From NCBI GenBank assembly GCA_012735245.1, contig JAAYHU010000080.1, positions 1 to 52,993 on the forward strand: a stretch of DNA of 52,993 nucleotides, given 5' to 3'. How positions within the stretch are numbered: the stretch's first letter is position 1; each line of letters begins with the position of its first letter. The translations under genes were made by a program, and so were the position numbers. The stretch is from Tissierellia bacterium (lineage in GTDB: Bacteria; Bacillota; Clostridia; Tissierellales; Tissierellaceae). This document shows positions 48,694 through 52,993 of the stretch, piece after piece. A model generated the notes under the pieces. The model was not told where the DNA came from. It made no database searches and was given only the letters and a program-made list of their open reading frames with translations.

Positions 48694-48960
48694 CTATTTA
48701 TGTCTTGGATTATCTCTAACGACTTCAATTGCCTTAGTAATTTCAGTTATAATATCAGTACTAAATTGAGGTTTTAGGCTATCTGCCTTTGAAAACACAT
48801 AACCTTTTTCAGTAACTACGTATTTAGGCTTTAAATTGTTTAATGCAATGGCAGCAATGTCCAATTTGCATTTTTCACATTTACAAATATCATCCATATC
48901 CTTTAACACCTTATCTACTAAATACAGGACTTCATCTTTCAATAAATTACGAAGTTCCAT
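48694..48960 (-). CDS. comFB: Late competence development protein ComFB family
   Basis: LVDKVLKDMDDICKCEKCKLDIAAIALNNLKPKYVVTEKGYVF; start placed at the ATG after GGGGG (ORF track 48978). Confidence 0.87.
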   Translation of the reverse strand: MELRNLLKDEVLYLVDKVLKDMDDICKCEKCKLDIAAIALNNLKPKYVVTEKGYVFSKADSLKPQFSTDIITEITKAIEVVRDNPRHK

Positions 48961-48974
48961 AATAAACCCCCTTT

Positions 48975-49985
48975 TCAATTACTCTTAAACAATAGTATAT
49001 TAGGTTCGATAAATCCTGGTATATACAATCCATATCTATAGATGTTTTCACTATTATATGATACATCTATACTATCCTCATTTAAATCCTTAGAACTTAT
49101 TATCAATCCGTTTATCTTTGGCTTTTCATTGGATTTTACTATTATATCTCCATCCCTTAATATAATAATACCATTAAAGTTAAATTTGTTGAACACGGTT
49201 ATATTGCCTTCTACAAATATTAATCCATTTAGTTCCATAGGGCTATCTAAGCCTTCTTCATTACCTAAAATTAAGTCTACGTCATTTTCTCCATATTTCC
49301 TTATGATTAAAACTATGTTATTGTTACCAATATGCTCTATATATGGTTCCACCATGGTCTCTCGATATGCGTATAGATAGGAGTTGTTTTCATCAATTTG
49401 ATTTAAAATAAGGCTTTGAAAATTGGAAAATTGGCCTCCATAAGTATTTGATGGTAAATCCTTAAAATCTATATTTATTTCTTCAAATATTCTGTTTAAT
49501 AGCATGTGAAAATCTTCTGTAGAATTTTCTAAAGTAGATGGACTTAAAATAGGACTGCCTAACTCAAAAAAATCATTTACCAGTGTGCCAGAGGCAGTAA
49601 TATTTGTTTTTATGCCTTTGTAATCCGATTCAGAACTTAAGTTAAATTCCATCCGGTTATTATTCTCTCTTAGGGTGAGTTTTACCTTAGAAGGGGACTC
49701 AAATTCATCTATATCCCTATTATCTAATATTATATCCTTTGTAGTAGTCCTTTTTCCCCTAAAAACCTCTACTACAAATGGATAAAATTCTTCATCATAA
49801 TATTTATCAAATAATATCATATAGATTTTTCCCTCTGCTAAGTAGTAGGACTGTAAATTATTTCTTGTATTTATTGATATATGATATTCCACCTTAGATT
49901 CATAAACTAAATATGATGTTATTATCATAAGAATAGACATGACTAATAAAGCGTAAATTGATATATACCCTTCTCTTTTAATCAT
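48975..49985 (-). CDS. PilX/GspK-like pilus assembly protein
   Basis: N-term KREGYISIYALLVMSILMIITSYLVYESK...YYLAEGKIYMI, hydrophobic pilin-type helix without E5. Confidence 0.6.
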   Translation of the reverse strand: MIKREGYISIYALLVMSILMIITSYLVYESKVEYHISINTRNNLQSYYLAEGKIYMILFDKYYDEEFYPFVVEVFRGKRTTTKDIILDNRDIDEFESPSKVKLTLRENNNRMEFNLSSESDYKGIKTNITASGTLVNDFFELGSPILSPSTLENSTEDFHMLLNRIFEEINIDFKDLPSNTYGGQFSNFQSLILNQIDENNSYLYAYRETMVEPYIEHIGNNNIVLIIRKYGENDVDLILGNEEGLDSPMELNGLIFVEGNITVFNKFNFNGIIILRDGDIIVKSNEKPKINGLIISSKDLNEDSIDVSYNSENIYRYGLYIPGFIEPNILLFKSN

Positions 49986-50002
49986 GGCTACCCCTTATAA
50001 GA

Positions 50003-50584
50003 TCAATTGTCTATAGGACACCTGACGTAATAATTAGATTTTAGGTTAAGTTCTTGTCCACTATCAGATAATAATTGGAAGTCTAAATATATCATTTTAT
50101 TTTCTATATCTAAGCTTGTACCCTTAATGCTATGGATAAATTCACTAATTTCATTATGGCCTTGAAGTTGAGAATAAATTGGGTAGGTATTATTCTTTGC
50201 AAGGCCAGAAATCCTAATTAACTTGTCATCCTTCCTATAATAAGTTGTAAATCTATTAAATATTTCATCTTCTTTGTTGACGATTACAAAACCTACATTT
50301 TCACGATAATATCCATTTAAACCACTTATCTTACTAGATGGTATAATCTTTTCCGCTGATTTTACCTCATCTTTTATGTATTCAATGGCATATCTGCCAT
50401 TTAACATCAATTCATCTATTTCATTACTCAAGACAGAAACATGTTTTGAGAACCTTAGGAGGCTAGATATGGATAATATCAAAATAGAGGATAGGCCCAG
50501 GGCCAGTACTAGTTCAATTAAGGTAAAGCCTTTATTTCTTTGGAAGATAAGCTTTAAGTTCCACACTATCTGACTTACCCCCAT
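50003..50584 (-). CDS. Prepilin-type N-terminal cleavage/methylation domain protein (PilW/GspJ-like)
   Basis: RNKGFTLIELVLALGLSSILILSISSLLRF; alternative GTG start near 50566 preceded by GGGGG. Confidence 0.85.
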   Translation of the reverse strand: MGVSQIVWNLKLIFQRNKGFTLIELVLALGLSSILILSISSLLRFSKHVSVLSNEIDELMLNGRYAIEYIKDEVKSAEKIIPSSKISGLNGYYRENVGFVIVNKEDEIFNRFTTYYRKDDKLIRISGLAKNNTYPIYSQLQGHNEISEFIHSIKGTSLDIENKMIYLDFQLLSDSGQELNLKSNYYVRCPIDN

Positions 50585-50945
50585 CTTTATTATATACTAT
50601 AACAGCAATCTTCCATAATGAATCAGACTTATTTTCTTTTATTATCTTTATGGGATAGTCATAGCCTTCCTTATCTAGGCTTATTTCTATATAATCATTA
50701 CCTCTAAATTCTTCAATTAATTGACCTATTTCCACATCATATACAAATAATTCCTTTGAAGTCTCACAATCAAAAGCTTTGATCCTTTCCACTACCATTT
50801 CCCCTGTATAAATCATATTGTATCTTGTCTTCTGTTTAGAAAGGTTATAAAAAGCTCCATTAGCTATAGGCAGCACAGATACAGTAATTAAACCAAGTAG
50901 AAATAAACCCATTATGACTTCAATTAAAGTAAAACCCCTTTTCAT
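50532..50945 (-). CDS. Prepilin-type protein (PilV/GspI-like)
   Basis: MKRGFTLIEVIMGLFLLGLITVSVLPI. Confidence 0.88.
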   Translation of the reverse strand: MKRGFTLIEVIMGLFLLGLITVSVLPIANGAFYNLSKQKTRYNMIYTGEMVVERIKAFDCETSKELFVYDVEIGQLIEEFRGNDYIEISLDKEGYDYPIKIIKENKSDSLWKIAVIVYNKDGGKSDSVELKAYLPKK

Positions 50946-50953
50946 TGTACCCC

Positions 50954-51418
50954 CTATTTTCCATTAAAATAGATGTTTACTTTACCAGTGGCTGGTGTAA
51001 TGGTTATTTCAATATTTTGCCCCTTCTTGTTAGTCAGTTTTATGGTACCAGCCTTATTAGGTGTACCAGTAGGAGAAAATCTTAAAGAGCTGCTGAAATT
51101 ATTGCTAATAATCTTTATTCCATTTTCAAACTTCACATTTCTTATGGTTTCATTCTCAGTGCCATGCCTTATTATTTGATAGCTATTATTTCTAACGTTT
51201 ACATTTAGGGTATAATAAGTATTTTCTATAATAGCACTATTTCTGGCATTTATTATATCTCTTCTAAAAGTCATTAGCTCTCTCTTTTCCAGATTGATGA
51301 AAATACTTCTTATACTTGGGATAGAAATAGAAAAAACAATAGCAAATAAGGCTAAGACTGCTAGCAACTCCAGTAGTGTATAGCCTAATTTGCTACCTTT
51401 TAGTTTTCTGATAATCAT
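50954..51418 (-). CDS. Prepilin-type protein (GspH/FimT-like)
   Basis: SKLGYTLLELLAVLALFAIVFSISIPSIRSIFINLEKRELMTFRRDIINARNSAI. Confidence 0.87.
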   Translation of the reverse strand: MIIRKLKGSKLGYTLLELLAVLALFAIVFSISIPSIRSIFINLEKRELMTFRRDIINARNSAIIENTYYTLNVNVRNNSYQIIRHGTENETIRNVKFENGIKIISNNFSSSLRFSPTGTPNKAGTIKLTNKKGQNIEITITPATGKVNIYFNGK

Positions 51419-52993
51419 TTTATTAAATCATAGAGCAGGTATGAAAATTCTGCCCTAGTTATATTATTGTTCATACTGTCAAAACTATTAGATCTTACTT
51501 TTTTATCATAGATTATTTTATTAGCGATGGAATCCCAAGTAAAATTACTATTTTTCAGTATTCTTCTCATGATTATCTCAACCTCTTTATATGTTATATT
51601 GTTATTTGGCCTAAAATAATTATCAGGATAACCGCTAATATATCCATGGCTTAAAGCATAACTGATTTGCTTTTCACTGAAAGCATTAAAGGTATTCCTA
51701 TCCTTAAATAAGGAAAGGTTATTTGTATCAGCAGGTAAATTCCATTGGTATGCCCTACTCAATAGAACTAAAAACTCTGCCCTAGTTATATAATTGTCTG
51801 GCCTAAAGGTTTTATCTGGGTATCCGTTGATTATACCTTTTCTAACTAAGGTCTCGATTTCATTTTTAGCCCAATGCCCCCTAATATCATAGAAGTTTAT
51901 CATTTCCTTATCTACAAGTACTGCAAAAATACTGCCATTTCCACTTAAAAGGCTTGGATGTACACTGGTAGATATCCTATTGTCTTCAATTTTAGAATTT
52001 AAATATTCCCATTTATCATTTCTTTGTATATATATTCCACCCCTATTATCACCATAGTATTCAAAGGATATTAAAATTTTCTTATCCGGGTTAAATTCCC
52101 CTGATGGGTTGACAACACTAATTCTATAGGAGTTAGATGCAAAAATATATTTATTGTCAAACCTATTGTAACTACTTACCACATCTATATTGAGTATATT
52201 CTCTCTGTAATAGGTTCCTCTATCAATTTCCACAATTAAGCTACTATCGGAACTTTGAAATCTTCCCCCATCAAGTGGCACTACAAGGGAAGTAACTTTA
52301 TTGATGGCATCTTCTTGGCTCAGCTCCTTATAGGTGTCAGTATATCCCTTGCTGTAGCCCTCCCAAAAACCATTGACAAAGTCTTCCATATATCTTTGGC
52401 CTTGATACATTAGTTTATAGTCATAGATAATGGCAGAAGCTGATGGTCTTGATCTCATCCAATCATTTGTTTTTCTATTTACATAGTCTATTCTACCTTG
52501 TTCAATACCCCTAGCTTCACCTACTACATAGCCATTTTCATAGGCAAAACTCACTTCAAGTTCTTTAACATTGTTTCTTGCCTCTCTAAAACTAGTTATA
52601 TAGGCTTCCCTATAGGCATTTTTAAATCCCTCTATAAACCCCTTAGTGTATTCTTCATTATCCCTATTAAGGGAGTATTCAGATTTAATTATACTATCTG
52701 AAGGCATATTTCTTTGATGGTCAAGGGTCCTACCTTCAAAGTAATCCTTGGCCCCAAAGATGCTGCCAACAATTTCACCAAAATAGCTGCCATCATTTCT
52801 TCCTGCTTCTATACTGTCTCTTTTGAGACCATAATGGGCATTATAGTAGGCATCTTCATATCCCTTTCTGAAATTGCTTTTAAATTCCCTAATAAAATAG
52901 GTTCTATCAATTGAGGCAAGCTTTTTTAAATCAAAAGTAGTTGTGATTTCGGAGTCCTTAGGCAGTTCTCTCAGATAGTTTGGAGATTTTCCA
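51415..52993 (-). CDS. S-layer homology domain protein with N-terminal GX3-repeat region, 5' truncated by window edge
   Basis: C-terminal SLH repeats (DIRGHWAKNEIETLVRKGIINGYPDKTFRPDNYITRAEFLVLLSRAY; HGYISGYPDNYFRPNNNITYKEVEIIMRRI). The frame stays open from the tracked Met at 52707 to the window end (GKSPNYLRELPKDSEITTTFDLKK...GRTLDHQRN-MPSDS), so the tracked start is internal. Confidence 0.88.
   Translation of the reverse strand, partial: GKSPNYLRELPKDSEITTTFDLKKLASIDRTYFIREFKSNFRKGYEDAYYNAHYGLKRDSIEAGRNDGSYFGEIVGSIFGAKDYFEGRTLDHQRNMPSDSIIKSEYSLNRDNEEYTKGFIEGFKNAYREAYITSFREARNNVKELEVSFAYENGYVVGEARGIEQGRIDYVNRKTNDWMRSRPSASAIIYDYKLMYQGQRYMEDFVNGFWEGYSKGYTDTYKELSQEDAINKVTSLVVPLDGGRFQSSDSSLIVEIDRGTYYRENILNIDVVSSYNRFDNKYIFASNSYRISVVNPSGEFNPDKKILISFEYYGDNRGGIYIQRNDKWEYLNSKIEDNRISTSVHPSLLSGNGSIFAVLVDKEMINFYDIRGHWAKNEIETLVRKGIINGYPDKTFRPDNYITRAEFLVLLSRAYQWNLPADTNNLSLFKDRNTFNAFSEKQISYALSHGYISGYPDNYFRPNNNITYKEVEIIMRRILKNSNFTWDSIANKIIYDKKVRSNSFDSMNNNITRAEFSYLLYDLIK

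Noticed and set aside
48694-48978. ComFB overlapping the PilX-like gene by 4 nt (ORF track)
   Set aside because: A better start with GGGGG spacing is at 48960, leaving a 14-nt gap, so no true overlap is claimed
51415-52707. Tracked ORF start at 52707 as the real start of the SLH protein
   Set aside because: The frame continues open to the window edge with the same repeat pattern, and no RBS is visible before 52707

Overview
This is a low-GC Clostridia/Tissierellia-like (endospore-forming Firmicutes) chromosomal window. It is almost entirely chromosomal core content, with about 50 CDS on the minus strand and one aminotransferase on the plus strand. Main blocks in window order: MerR-like coiled-coil protein; three tandem M42 peptidases; CheR; IspH-S1 fusion, PlsC, Cmk, AroH; 2-oxoacid:ferredoxin oxidoreductase operon with a RpiR regulator; OadA/PycB; RluB, DacF, GerW(YtfJ), ScpB/ScpA, M50 protease, second DacF; nucleoside phosphorylases, XerD, SpoIIM, NUDIX, DUF3866; a SteA/SteB-like/GT2/MraY-like cluster; Spo0A, SpoIVB; RecN, TlyA, IspA, XseB, XseA, NusB, Asp23; the complete spoIIIAA-AH operon; an acidic CD1247-like protein; EF-P, AroQ, AroK; and a type IV (minor) pilin operon with ComFB and an SLH protein truncated by the window edge. 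I saw no CRISPR arrays, rRNA/tRNA genes, transposases or prophage genes. The most interesting material is: (1) the SLH protein, whose pre-SLH region has an alternating GX3 (Yae1-like) repeat and whose stop codon overlaps the start of a minor pilin gene, in an operon with ComFB; (2) the SteAB/glycosyltransferase module next to spo0A; (3) the polyacidic Cys-cluster protein next to efp; (4) interleaved inverted repeats upstream of the M50 protease; (5) repeated embedding of stop codons inside intrinsic-terminator hairpins. All assignments come from reading the sequence and ORF translations; no database search was run.
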